The notes under the pieces are model-generated. The model ran no database searches. It was not told where the DNA came from and was given only the letters and a program-made list of their open reading frames with translations. Made by a program: the position numbers and the translations under genes. From Lachnospiraceae bacterium (GTDB taxonomy: Bacteria; Bacillota; Clostridia; Lachnospirales; Lachnospiraceae): DNA of 64,000 bases. The number at the start of each line of letters is the position of its first letter. The stretch's first letter is position 1. Below, one piece after another: positions 53,791-62,611 of this stretch. The stretch lies in contig JAFXFO010000031.1 of assembly GCA_017520425.1 (NCBI GenBank), forward strand, positions 62,001-126,000. The letters are read 5' to 3'.

Positions 53791-54654
53791 CTAATAAAAC
53801 GTTCGTACCAAATTGCCTATCACCAAGCTCCATCCGTCTGCTAATACAAACAGCAATATCTTAAACGGCATGGAAATGGTAGTTGGTGGTAGCATCATCA
53901 TACCCATACTCATAAGTACCGAAGCTACAACCATATCGATTACAATAAACGGTACGTAAATGATAAATCCCATAAAGAACGCTTGTCGAAGCTCCCCGAT
54001 AATAAAGCTGGGGATTAAAATAGATGTGGGAATTTGCTCCAAATCCACACCATCCCACTCCTTACCTGCGATATCCATAAAGAGGTTTACATCCTTAATC
54101 AAGGTCTCCTTATACATGAATTCACGGATGGGAACTACAGCGGCCTGAACTGCTTCCAGCTGTGTAATCTGCTTTTCCTCAAACGGAACAATGGCTTCCG
54201 TCTGTATCCGCTCTATGGTAGGAGTCATGATAAAGAAGGTAAGAAACAGTGCCAAGCCGATTAACACCTGATTCGGCGGTGCTGTTTGCGTATTCAAGGC
54301 AGCTCTGGTAAAGTGCAATACGATAATCACTCTGGTATAACAGGTCAGAAGAATCAATAAAGTCGGTGCAATCGCGATTAAGGTCAATGTAATCAATATC
54401 CTCAAGGACCCATTAATCTCGCCATTTCCTTCATTCAATGTTATCGTAAGCGAGCTGTTCATAACCGGTTCCATCAATTCATCTGAATCCGAGGGCATTC
54501 CCTGTTGGTTAATCACAGTGGAAATGTCCGTCACGTCCGTCTGGGCCGCCTGTACCTTGATGGGATTATGAATACACAATATGCCTACCGATAACAGCAG
54601 GCATATTATTCTCAATATTTGTTTTTTATTTATTCCATTCACTAAGGTTTTCAC
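53791..54654 (-). CDS. fliP: Flagellar export gate protein FliP
   Basis: 287 residues with a signal-type N-terminus, four helices and the FliP signatures (TLIAIAPTLLILLTCYTRVIIVLHFTRAAL; PNQVLIGLALFLTFFIMTP; MGMMMLPPTTISMPFKILLFVLADGW). GTG start at 54654 adjoining the fliO stop, with AAGGA four bases before. Confidence 0.96.
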   Translation of the reverse strand: MKTLVNGINKKQILRIICLLLSVGILCIHNPIKVQAAQTDVTDISTVINQQGMPSDSDELMEPVMNSSLTITLNEGNGEINGSLRILITLTLIAIAPTLLILLTCYTRVIIVLHFTRAALNTQTAPPNQVLIGLALFLTFFIMTPTIERIQTEAIVPFEEKQITQLEAVQAAVVPIREFMYKETLIKDVNLFMDIAGKEWDGVDLEQIPTSILIPSFIIGELRQAFFMGFIIYVPFIVIDMVVASVLMSMGMMMLPPTTISMPFKILLFVLADGWSLVIGNLVRTFY

Positions 54655-55014
54655 TTATTCCTTGGTCTCCTTGTGCATCACCGATTCCAATAATTCCTTA
54701 AAAGAAAATCCGTTATTTTCCATCGGTGTTCTCTCTTTCAGCTGCTCCTTCGGTATCTCACATAACTTCGTTACAGTATCCTTACAAACAGCCATAGCCA
54801 CATAGGTTTCTCCAATTCTGACAAGTTGTATGTACTTTGTATTGGAAATACGGATAGTTTCTAAAATCTCTAAATTGCCGTTTACCGCATTCTGTTTCTG
54901 TAAATTAGCTATGTACTTCGTAACAAACGCTGTCAAAGCCAAAACAGCTACAAAAATCAGCAACACAGTAATCAATTGAGCCCATCCGTCTGTTTTACTG
55001 CTTGTGAGTATCAT
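54655..55014 (-). CDS. fliO: Flagellar biosynthesis protein FliO (FliZ)
   Basis: 119 residues: one N-terminal transmembrane helix (about 14-35) and a FliO cytoplasmic domain (NLEILETIRISNTKYIQLVRIGETYVAMAVC). Supports FliP assembly. Its ATG overlaps the cheY stop by one base (TAATG). Confidence 0.88.
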   Translation of the reverse strand: MILTSSKTDGWAQLITVLLIFVAVLALTAFVTKYIANLQKQNAVNGNLEILETIRISNTKYIQLVRIGETYVAMAVCKDTVTKLCEIPKEQLKERTPMENNGFSFKELLESVMHKETKE

Positions 55015-55376
55015 TAGCCGATAACCTTTTTCACAGCTTCAATGACACGTTCAGCCTGGAACGGCTTAACGATAAAGTCTCTTGCACCCGCCTGGATTGA
55101 CTCAATAACCATCGCCTGCTGTCCCATTGCAGAACACATAATAACTACCGCACCGGGATCCATTGCCTTGATTTTCTTCAATGCTGCAATACCATCCATT
55201 TCAGGCATGGTAATATCCATAAGAACTAAATCAGGATGTAATTCATTGTACTTTTCTACTGCCTTAATACCATTCTCTGCTTCACCGGCAACAGTATATC
55301 CATTCTTGGAAAGAACATCCTTAATCATCATTCTCATAAACGCTGCATCATCACAAATCAAAATATTTTTTGCCAT
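55014..55376 (-). CDS. cheY: Chemotaxis response regulator CheY
   Basis: 120-residue single receiver domain: CDDAAFMRMMI (Asp9/10), LVLMDITMPEMDG (Asp53), MCSAMGQ and FIVKPF (Lys). CheA-P hands phosphate to it and it binds FliM/FliY. GGAGGATATATGTT precedes the ATG. Confidence 0.96.
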   Translation of the reverse strand: MAKNILICDDAAFMRMMIKDVLSKNGYTVAGEAENGIKAVEKYNELHPDLVLMDITMPEMDGIAALKKIKAMDPGAVVIMCSAMGQQAMVIESIQAGARDFIVKPFQAERVIEAVKKVIG

Positions 55377-55408
55377 AACATATATCCTCCATCTGACACA
55401 ATTTCAAT

Positions 55409-56818
55409 TTATTTAATAATTTCTGTTACTCTGATACCAAAGCTTTCTTCAATTACCACAACTTCACCCTTTGCTACAAATTTGCCGTTTACCAATACAT
55501 CGATAGGTTCTCCGGCAATTCGGTCAAGTTCAATAATTGTGCCCGGTGCAAAATCCAAAATATCTGCTATTGACTTCGTGGTGCGTCCCAGCTCTACCGT
55601 TACTTCCAACGGTACATCCATAATCAGTCCGATATTCTCCTGACTAACCATGGCACTAATGTCATTTGAAAAATTCTGGAATTGAGCAGGTTGAACATTA
55701 ATATTTGTCTGTGGCATTCCCATGGGATAACCATATGCATTCATACCCATCATCTGAGGATTCATGCCCATCTGGGGATTCATACCCATCTGAGGATTCA
55801 TGCCCATCTGGGGATTCATACCCATCATCTGAGAGTTCATGCCCATCATCTGAGAGTTCATACCCATCATCTGAGGGTTCATACCCATCATCTGAGGATT
55901 CATACCCATCTGTGCATTCATATCCATCTGGGGATTCATACCGTTTGACTGCATATTGCGCATTTGTTCATCCACATTCTGCTGAATAGATTCCGGCATG
56001 CTGATATCCGCATCAGGCAGAATATTGTCAATCTCCTCTTTCGCAGCTGCAGTACTTTCTTCAGTAGGTTGTCCTGCACTTTCGCCGAACTGTACTCCAA
56101 TGAAGGTATCCACAATTTTCTTTGCAAATTCAATGGGATACAGCTGCATGATAGTACTGTCTACCAATTCGCCAATCTGCATGGAGAATGCAATCTTTAC
56201 AAATGTTCCGCCTAAAAAAGGTGCCACGCCGGTTCCGTCCGTATGCTCAATCAGATTCAACAATTCAGCATTCGGCGGACTGATATCAATCACAGTTCCC
56301 AACATGGTGGAAAGAGAAGTTGCGGCAGAACCCATCATCTGATTCATGGCTTCTGAAATAGCACTTAAATGCATCTCACCCAATTCACCATCCGTATTGG
56401 TTCCGTCACCACCCATCATCAAATCGGTGATAATCTTTACATCATTCTCTCTCAGTACCAAAATATTGGTACCATCCAAGCCCTGGGTATACTTTATCTG
56501 AATGAATACGCAAGGTTTTTCATATTCATCCAACAAATTCTTCCATTTTGACATCGACACTACCGGAGTAGTAATATTCACCTTTCTGTTTACCAGTGAA
56601 TATAAAGTTGTAGCAGATGACCCCATACTGATATTGGCAACCTCGCCAATCGCATCCCGCTCCATATCATTCAATTCTTCATCACCTTCAGAAGGCTCTG
56701 ATACGGCTGCAGAATATGCACTGCTAAAGGATGTCTCATCTGCGCTATCCATATTACCGGACAAATCCATACCATTTAACAAGGCATTTATTTCGTCCTG
56801 GGATAACATTCCATCCAT
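55409..56818 (-). CDS. fliY: Flagellar switch protein FliY (CheC-like phosphatase plus FliN domain) with Met-rich repeats
   Basis: 469 residues. N-terminal CheY-P-binding peptide (LSQDEINALL), CheC-type phosphatase domain with two E-x-x-N sites (Glu59/Asn62 and Glu156/Asn159), then a low-complexity linker (about 290-370) of tandem MGMNPQM-like units, and a C-terminal SpoA/FliN domain (PLEVTVELGRTTKSIADILDFAPG... LVNGKFVAKGEVVVIEESFGIRV). B. subtilis FliY is 378 residues; the extra length is the repeat linker. C-ring component that also dephosphorylates CheY-P. Follows fliM. Confidence 0.95.
   Translation of the reverse strand: MDGMLSQDEINALLNGMDLSGNMDSADETSFSSAYSAAVSEPSEGDEELNDMERDAIGEVANISMGSSATTLYSLVNRKVNITTPVVSMSKWKNLLDEYEKPCVFIQIKYTQGLDGTNILVLRENDVKIITDLMMGGDGTNTDGELGEMHLSAISEAMNQMMGSAATSLSTMLGTVIDISPPNAELLNLIEHTDGTGVAPFLGGTFVKIAFSMQIGELVDSTIMQLYPIEFAKKIVDTFIGVQFGESAGQPTEESTAAAKEEIDNILPDADISMPESIQQNVDEQMRNMQSNGMNPQMDMNAQMGMNPQMMGMNPQMMGMNSQMMGMNSQMMGMNPQMGMNPQMGMNPQMGMNPQMMGMNAYGYPMGMPQTNINVQPAQFQNFSNDISAMVSQENIGLIMDVPLEVTVELGRTTKSIADILDFAPGTIIELDRIAGEPIDVLVNGKFVAKGEVVVIEESFGIRVTEIIK
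55715..55942 (-). repeat. Met-rich tandem repeat inside fliY
   Basis: About nine in-frame copies of a 21- or 24-base unit encode MGMNPQM or MMGMNPQ/MMGMNSQ; 28 of 75 residues (294-368) are methionine. Several units are identical at the DNA level, so copy number is likely to vary between strains. Confidence 0.9.
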
Positions 56819-56853
56819 TTCCTCCTCCTATCTGCCGTTTCGGTAACAGCGCT

Positions 56854-57834
56854 TTATTCTTCCTCATGGATAACTGATGTTACCCTTACTGCATAAGCCT
56901 CATCGCTGGCTCCCGGAAGTGCAGTAAACTTTCTGATATTACCTACATATATTTCCATATCACTATCTACTTTTGTATTCAGTCGGATACAATCACCGAC
57001 CTGCAATCCCATAAAATCCGACACGGAAATAACGCATTTTCCTAAAACTGCCTTTACCGGCATTTCCACTCTTCGGAGCATGGATTCAATATATTCCTCA
57101 TAATGCTCATCATGATTTTCCTGCATGGTGGAATACCAGTATTTAGTATTCAACTTGTCCATCACCGTTTCCAGTGTGGCGAACGGCAGACAAACATTTA
57201 TATATCCCTCCACAGCACCCATCTTAATGTTCAGGGTTACTATGGCAACCATATCCGTAGGCGGAACCACCTGTGTAAACTGCACATTCGTTTCAACCCG
57301 GTTTAGTAAAGGTGATATTTCAATTACATTCTTCCAAGGATCTCTCATCAGCTGCGTAAACAAGGTCATCACCTTTTCCAAAATTGTCAGCTCGATTTGC
57401 GAAAACTCTCTGCTCTTTTCCAAGGGGACACCATTTCCACCCAGCATTCTGTCAATCATGGCATAACCAAGATTCGTTGATAATTCTATCAACACATTAC
57501 CGTTTTGCGGTGCAAAATTCACCACACCCAGTATTACGGGATTTGATAATGCATTGCTGAATTCCGAAAAGGCAACCGTTTCCGAACTGGATACGGATAC
57601 TTGTATATTCTTACGTAAATAGACCGGTAGGTTTGTGGAAACCAGTCTTCCGTAATGTTCAAAAATAATTTCCAGAGTACGCAGGTGCTCTTTAGAGAAC
57701 TTGGCCGGTCGGTTAAAGTCATAATTTTTGACCTGCTTCTCCCCGTTTTCCTGCATATCTTCTGCATCCAGCTCACCGGAAGACAAGGCCGCCAGCAAAC
57801 TGTCTATTTCACTTTGGGATAATACGTCACCCAC
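56854..57834 (-). CDS. fliM: Flagellar motor switch protein FliM
   Basis: 326 residues: LSQSEIDSLLAAL at the N-terminus binds CheY-P, a CheC-like middle domain without the catalytic pair, and a C-terminal FliN-like domain. GTG start at 57834 behind AAAGGAGGTGAGAAC. Confidence 0.96.
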   Translation of the reverse strand: MGDVLSQSEIDSLLAALSSGELDAEDMQENGEKQVKNYDFNRPAKFSKEHLRTLEIIFEHYGRLVSTNLPVYLRKNIQVSVSSSETVAFSEFSNALSNPVILGVVNFAPQNGNVLIELSTNLGYAMIDRMLGGNGVPLEKSREFSQIELTILEKVMTLFTQLMRDPWKNVIEISPLLNRVETNVQFTQVVPPTDMVAIVTLNIKMGAVEGYINVCLPFATLETVMDKLNTKYWYSTMQENHDEHYEEYIESMLRRVEMPVKAVLGKCVISVSDFMGLQVGDCIRLNTKVDSDMEIYVGNIRKFTALPGASDEAYAVRVTSVIHEEE

Positions 57835-57872
57835 GTTCTCACCTCCTTTTATACATCACAACCTATCGGAGG

Positions 57873-58415
57873 TTATTGATACTTAATACCGCTGATTGCT
57901 ACATTGTATACAAACTCTTTGTCAAACAATGCTCTTACCGCCTCCAGCACTTCCTTTCTGATGGTATCAAAATCATTACGACAATCATCAATGGTATGTT
58001 TCGATACGGTACTGGTAACTGCATCTCTTACCATACTTTCATAATCTGCTATGTTAGCACCGTATTCCTTATATCCTTTTGACTTGGTATCAAGCGAAAA
58101 AGCAATGGATTCCAATACGATATAATGGTCCTTTTTGCCTGTGATATTGCCGTTTACATCCACAATATCCTCACTCTGTAAAGGAATCTCCAGTTTTGAG
58201 GACAAATTCCATATGAACTGCTGTGACATGGGGATTTCTACTACTTCCTCTTCTTCCGGATTGCCCAGCTCCAAATTTAGTACCGCAGCAATATCACTTA
58301 CCAAATCTGCAGTCTTCTTATTGGTTCCCATCATACTGACCATCATAATACCGGTCATTACGATATTCACAATAAGCAACGCTATAACAATAATTGTTAA
58401 TAAATTCTTCTTCAT
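57873..58415 (-). CDS. fliL: Flagellar basal body protein FliL
   Basis: 180 residues: one N-terminal transmembrane helix (about 5-28) and an extracytoplasmic FliL domain. Supports stator function. Lies between motB and fliM, with 14 bases from motB. Confidence 0.85.
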   Translation of the reverse strand: MKKNLLTIIVIALLIVNIVMTGIMMVSMMGTNKKTADLVSDIAAVLNLELGNPEEEEVVEIPMSQQFIWNLSSKLEIPLQSEDIVDVNGNITGKKDHYIVLESIAFSLDTKSKGYKEYGANIADYESMVRDAVTSTVSKHTIDDCRNDFDTIRKEVLEAVRALFDKEFVYNVAISGIKYQ

Positions 58416-58429
58416 AAATCCTTCTCCTT

Positions 58430-59278
58430 TTACTGAATGATAGGATTATATATTCTGATCTCCACACGACGATTCTTGGCTCTGCCCTCTTCCGTGGTAT
58501 TATCTGCTATAGGAACATACTCACCTCTGCCGGAATGCTTAATATCCGCCGGATCCAGTCTGGTATTCTCAACCAGATAATCAAACACATGCAATGCTCT
58601 GGCACTACTGAGTTCGTTATTGTTTTCGAACTGGTCATTATGAATGGGAACAATATCCGTATGTCCTTCTATCTCAATGGTACTTCCGGCATATCTTTCC
58701 AAGATTACTCCCACACGCTCCATTACAGGAAGGGAAGACTCTTTTAATTCTGCTTTTCCCACATCAAAAAGCAAGGCTCCTTTTAAGGAAAGCTCCACAT
58801 ATTGTGAGGTGAAACTGACATCAATCTTGTTAGCCATACCACTCTCGTTCACTGCTTCTTCAATGATTTCTGCAAGCTGTTCATTCACTGACAGATTATG
58901 CTCTTCTATTTCTTCCAGCATCTGTTCGAACTTTTCTTCATCCGTCATCTCATCGCCATGCTCGTAATCATTAAACTGATCCGAATCCACAGTATTATCA
59001 GCGGTATTTCCCGTACTGTTTATGTATTGGTCCAATTCATTCAGCTGACTCACACCGCTACTGATAAGAATACCGTCGCCGATAGCGGTCGCACCGCCAT
59101 CCAAAATACTGAATGCGGAAGTAATGGATGCCACAAGCTGATTGTACTTTTCCTCATCTACCGTAGACATTGAGAATAGCAATACAAAGAAACAAAGCAA
59201 TAAATTCATCAAATCGCTGAAGGTTGCCATCCAGGCCGGAGAACCGGCAGGCGGATCTTCCTGTCTGCGTCTTGCCAT
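58430..59278 (-). CDS. motB: Flagellar motor stator protein MotB
   Basis: 282 residues: a single transmembrane helix with the ion-binding aspartate (Asp22 in WMATFSDLMNLLLCFFVLLFS) and an OmpA-like peptidoglycan-binding domain (IEIEGHTDIVPI... ELSSARALHVFDYLV... SGRGEYVPI). Starts within the motA stop (TAATG). Confidence 0.95.
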   Translation of the reverse strand: MARRRQEDPPAGSPAWMATFSDLMNLLLCFFVLLFSMSTVDEEKYNQLVASITSAFSILDGGATAIGDGILISSGVSQLNELDQYINSTGNTADNTVDSDQFNDYEHGDEMTDEEKFEQMLEEIEEHNLSVNEQLAEIIEEAVNESGMANKIDVSFTSQYVELSLKGALLFDVGKAELKESSLPVMERVGVILERYAGSTIEIEGHTDIVPIHNDQFENNNELSSARALHVFDYLVENTRLDPADIKHSGRGEYVPIADNTTEEGRAKNRRVEIRIYNPIIQ

Positions 59279-60069
59279 TATTCTTCTCCTCCGAAATCTC
59301 CTTCATCCTGAGGTACTTCTCTATCCTTAGGTGCAAGGAATGACTTTAACTTCTCTTCAATAACACGGGGATTTTCACCTGCCTGAATGGATAAAAGTCC
59401 CTCTATCATAACCTCTTTCATCTGCATCTCAAAGGCGTTGATAACACGCAATTTATTAGCAATGGGTGTTGCAATCCAGTTTGCCAGCAATGAACCATAT
59501 AATGTGGTGGTTAACGCAACTGCCATTGCCGGTCCGATTTTGGACGGGTCATTTAAATCATTTAACATAGCAATTAATCCGATTAACGTACCAATCATAC
59601 CCCAAGCAGGACCCATGGCAGCCACCATGTCCCAAAAACCAATAACCTTTTTATGTCTGCCTTCAATACTGATAAGCTCTGTTTCTAAAATACCGCGAAC
59701 CAAATCAGGGTCTGTACCGTCAACAACCAGCAAAATACCTTTCTTTAAAAAAGGCTCCTCCAACTCCGTAGTCGCTTCTTCCAAAGAAAGCAGACCTTCC
59801 TTTCTTGCCACATTTGAAAGTTCAATAATACTTTTTATCATTTCAGAAACATTTATAACCGGTACTTTAAATGCTAATGCTGCACCCTTCAGACCATTGA
59901 TAAAATCCTGCAATGTATGACTGACAAGCACGCAGGAAAAGGAACCACCAAACGTAATCAACGCAGACGGCAGGTCCCAATAATCCAAAACAGATGAACC
60001 ACTACTCACTATACCGAATACGGTTAAAGCCGCACATAAAATCAATCCAATAATTGTTGCTATATCCAC
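59278..60069 (-). CDS. motA: Flagellar motor stator protein MotA
   Basis: 263 residues, four helices, with GLIAMLNDLNDPSKIGPAMAVALTTTLYGSLLAN, the conserved MotA ion-channel stretch. A GTG at 60078 opens the frame, but AGG spacing and the family start (MDIATIIGL) support GTG 60069. motAB lie within the fla/che operon, unlike in B. subtilis. Confidence 0.94.
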   Translation of the reverse strand: MDIATIIGLILCAALTVFGIVSSGSSVLDYWDLPSALITFGGSFSCVLVSHTLQDFINGLKGAALAFKVPVINVSEMIKSIIELSNVARKEGLLSLEEATTELEEPFLKKGILLVVDGTDPDLVRGILETELISIEGRHKKVIGFWDMVAAMGPAWGMIGTLIGLIAMLNDLNDPSKIGPAMAVALTTTLYGSLLANWIATPIANKLRVINAFEMQMKEVMIEGLLSIQAGENPRVIEEKLKSFLAPKDREVPQDEGDFGGEE

Positions 60070-60100
60070 AAAAATCACCTATCAATCCATAAAATTTTGA

Positions 60101-60286
60101 CTATTCGACAAAAACATCTTTTCTATACAATTTTACAAGATTTTTTATCTCTTGTCTACTTTCTTTTACAATTATTTTTCTCCCCGTAGTCAAGGTTAAC
60201 ACCGTATCAGGGGTTTCCTCTACAATTTCCAACAAATGTGGGTTTACCAAAATTTTAATGCCATTAATTTTTGTTACTTCTATCAT
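60101..60286 (-). CDS. flbD: Flagellar FlbD-family protein
   Basis: 61 residues: IEVTKINGIKILVNPHLLEIVEETPDTVLTLTTGRKIIVKES, the short FlbD/SwrD family. SwrD in B. subtilis raises swarming motor torque. AAAGGAG precedes the ATG. Confidence 0.93.
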   Translation of the reverse strand: MIEVTKINGIKILVNPHLLEIVEETPDTVLTLTTGRKIIVKESRQEIKNLVKLYRKDVFVE

Positions 60287-60353
60287 ACTTTTTCTCCTTT
60301 AACAGTACACTTTCCTAGTCCTAAAGTACCATCCCGGATTCAAAACGCAAAGC

Positions 60354-60379
60354 CCTAAGCTGCTATTAAGCAGCTTAGG
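60354..60379 (-). terminator. Strong hairpin between flgE and flbD (possible partial terminator)
   Basis: CCTAAGCTGCT (60354-60364) and AGCAGCTTAGG (60369-60379) form a perfect 11-bp stem with a four-base loop. On the minus strand it is followed by GGGCTTTGCGTTTTG, a weak U-tract. It could attenuate transcription or protect an mRNA end between hook and motor genes. Confidence 0.55.
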
Positions 60380-60395
60380 ACCATGTTACACTATT

Positions 60396-62108
60396 TTATC
60401 TCTTCAGATTTGTCAATTCTTCCAGAAGCGTATCAGAAACAGTGATGATACGGCTATTCGCCTGGAAACCTCTTTGTGTGGTAATCATTTCAGTAAATTC
60501 TGCGGAAAGGTCAACGTTACTCATTTCCAACTGTCCGGTTGACATATAACCGCCGTTCGCAGTTACATCAACGCCGATACCATCAAATTCACCTGAGTTT
60601 AAGGTTTCGGCATATAAATTATCACCCTTCTTCTCCAGACCGGATGCATTGGCAAATTCTGCCGTCGCAATCTGACCCACCAGCTTGGTCATACCGTTAT
60701 CATATGTAGCATAAATCATACCGTTGTTCTGGATGCTGACACCAATCATATCGCCCAGTCTTCTGCCGCTGCCAAGACCGTCAAAATCGCCCCTGGTGCC
60801 TGCAATAGTTGAAGTACCCTTGTTATCAAACATGGAACTTTCACTGAAATCCATGGTGATATCGCTGAAATTACCGCCTAATGATGAAAATGCCAAATTG
60901 ATGGTGGTAGTTCTCGGGTTACCGTTAATACCGTCAAACTTACCGGAATTGGTATTATAATTAACTGTTGCACCATCATATACTCTGCCGGTAAACTCAA
61001 TCTTTTCATCACTGATAGGGAACTGCACTCCCGCAGTACCATTTGCCAGGTTGAAAAGCATATTCTGCAATGTCACTCTTACCTCTTCACCGGTGGTTGC
61101 ATCAACACCCGAATTACAAAGTGCCAGAAATTCATCAACAGATCCTTCATAACCGTATGCTTTTGCAATTTCTTCGAGACCTGCGGTTGCTTCGGGCGTA
61201 TCTAAAACATCGCCGCTTGCGTCAAATATCTTAGTCAAATCTGCCAATACAGTATTATCTTCTTCTGCGCCGGCTTGCGTAGCATATTTCAACTGCATAC
61301 CATCCCAACGATAAGCAAGACTGTCAAAACTGATAGTAGTAGCTTTAGCCTGATAACGCAAGCCCTCTCCCATCTTTACTTCAGAAATATCCAGTTCTTT
61401 TCCGGTAGAATCCAACAATGCAGCCAACTCAATACTGTATTCATTTGTAATATCAGACTGCTTCATACTGATTCTTGCAGTATAGCTGTAACCAAGATTA
61501 TCGTAAAAATTCAGATTAATAATTTTGCCGCCCGCACTGGTTACATCCGGATCATTTTTGTCAAGAATACCTGACATATAGGCTTGTGAAGTGGCTTCCG
61601 GCGGATACGTCATATTCGCAGCATTCATAATACGAAGTGCCTGTACGGTATCCTGACGGATTTCCTGTGTGGCTTCGTCAGGAAGCCATCCCATTACATT
61701 GTAACCGGTACTGGTCATGGCCAGATTACCCGCTTCATCCACATAAAAGGAACCATCACGTGTAAAAAGATTTTCCGTTCCGTTATTTACAACAAACAAC
61801 GCATCACCGGTAATCATTACGTCAAAAGGATTGCCTGTTGACTGGCTTGCTCCCTGGGTAGAAATATTGGTGTTGATTGCACCGCTTCTTACACCAAGAC
61901 CAATCTGTCTGGCATTGGTACCGCCGGTACCGGTAGCTGCATTGGCACCACTTGCCTTTTGGGTAGTCTGACTCATCATTTCACTAAATACAATGGAACT
62001 GGACTTATATGCGGTAGTATTTACGTTTGCAATATTATTACCAATAACATCCATCTTGATCTGGTGGGTCTTCAAACCGGATACACCAGAGTATAATGCT
62101 CTCATCAT
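60396..62108 (-). CDS. flgE: Flagellar hook protein FlgE
   Basis: 570 residues. N-terminal rod signature MRALYSGVSGLKTHQIKMDVIGNNIANVNTTAYK and C-terminal MTTQRGFQANSRIITVSDTLLEELTNLKR frame large D1/D2 domains; the middle is expanded as in other Firmicute FlgE. GGAGGACAAAAGTT precedes the ATG. Confidence 0.96.
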   Translation of the reverse strand: MMRALYSGVSGLKTHQIKMDVIGNNIANVNTTAYKSSSIVFSEMMSQTTQKASGANAATGTGGTNARQIGLGVRSGAINTNISTQGASQSTGNPFDVMITGDALFVVNNGTENLFTRDGSFYVDEAGNLAMTSTGYNVMGWLPDEATQEIRQDTVQALRIMNAANMTYPPEATSQAYMSGILDKNDPDVTSAGGKIINLNFYDNLGYSYTARISMKQSDITNEYSIELAALLDSTGKELDISEVKMGEGLRYQAKATTISFDSLAYRWDGMQLKYATQAGAEEDNTVLADLTKIFDASGDVLDTPEATAGLEEIAKAYGYEGSVDEFLALCNSGVDATTGEEVRVTLQNMLFNLANGTAGVQFPISDEKIEFTGRVYDGATVNYNTNSGKFDGINGNPRTTTINLAFSSLGGNFSDITMDFSESSMFDNKGTSTIAGTRGDFDGLGSGRRLGDMIGVSIQNNGMIYATYDNGMTKLVGQIATAEFANASGLEKKGDNLYAETLNSGEFDGIGVDVTANGGYMSTGQLEMSNVDLSAEFTEMITTQRGFQANSRIITVSDTLLEELTNLKR

Positions 62109-62139
62109 AACTTTTGTCCTCCTTACTTTTTAGCAGTAT

Positions 62140-62165
62140 TGAACCCTTCCGTCATTCGGGGTTCA
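62140..62165 (-). other. Inverted repeat downstream of the TIGR02530-type gene, before flgE
   Basis: TGAACCC and GGGTTCA form a 7-bp inverted repeat with an inner CCG/CGG pair in the loop, between the TIGR02530-type gene and flgE. No clear U-tract follows. RNA hairpin affecting stability is possible. Confidence 0.4.
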
Positions 62166-62186
62166 GAAGCCTCCATAAGGTCCGGC

Positions 62187-62585
62187 TTACATTATCACTG
62201 CTCCGTCAATATTTGTAAAAACATTAGAATTTGTTTCCGTGCTGTCCATCGCGGTAATCACCGTATTCTTCGGAACATTCACGATAAATGCCAGCTCATC
62301 CACAATTACAAGGGAATCGCGAATTCCTTTCTGCTCCGCCTGTTTGGTACCATTGCTGAGTCTTTCCATCTGCCTGTCCGACAGCCGGATTCCTCGTTGT
62401 TCCAAACGCAGACTTGCATGCTTGGAAAACTTTAAACTTTCCGCCCGTTCCTTCTTGGTGTTCAGAATATCCTGAAAAGAAAGACCGTTTTCTGTCACAT
62501 TCTCCTGTCCGTTTATCTGTTTACGGCTGTTTTGATATTGTTCCTGTAACTGTAGGGCTGTCAGAAAATTAGAATTCTGTATCAT
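62187..62585 (-). CDS. TIGR02530-type flagellar operon protein
   Basis: 132 residues with SKHASLRLEQRGIRLSDRQMERL and SLVIVDELAFIVNVPKNTVITAMD, the family signature. Located between flgD and flgE, as in other Firmicutes. Role unknown. Confidence 0.85.
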   Translation of the reverse strand: MIQNSNFLTALQLQEQYQNSRKQINGQENVTENGLSFQDILNTKKERAESLKFSKHASLRLEQRGIRLSDRQMERLSNGTKQAEQKGIRDSLVIVDELAFIVNVPKNTVITAMDSTETNSNVFTNIDGAVIM

Positions 62586-62611
62586 AATCTTCTCCTTTTC
62601 AAGCCATCCCC

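Noticed and set aside
55682-55989. CRISPR-like or VNTR array
   Set aside because: The regular units are in-frame MGMNPQM-coding repeats of fliY with no spacers, no leader and no cas genes nearby.
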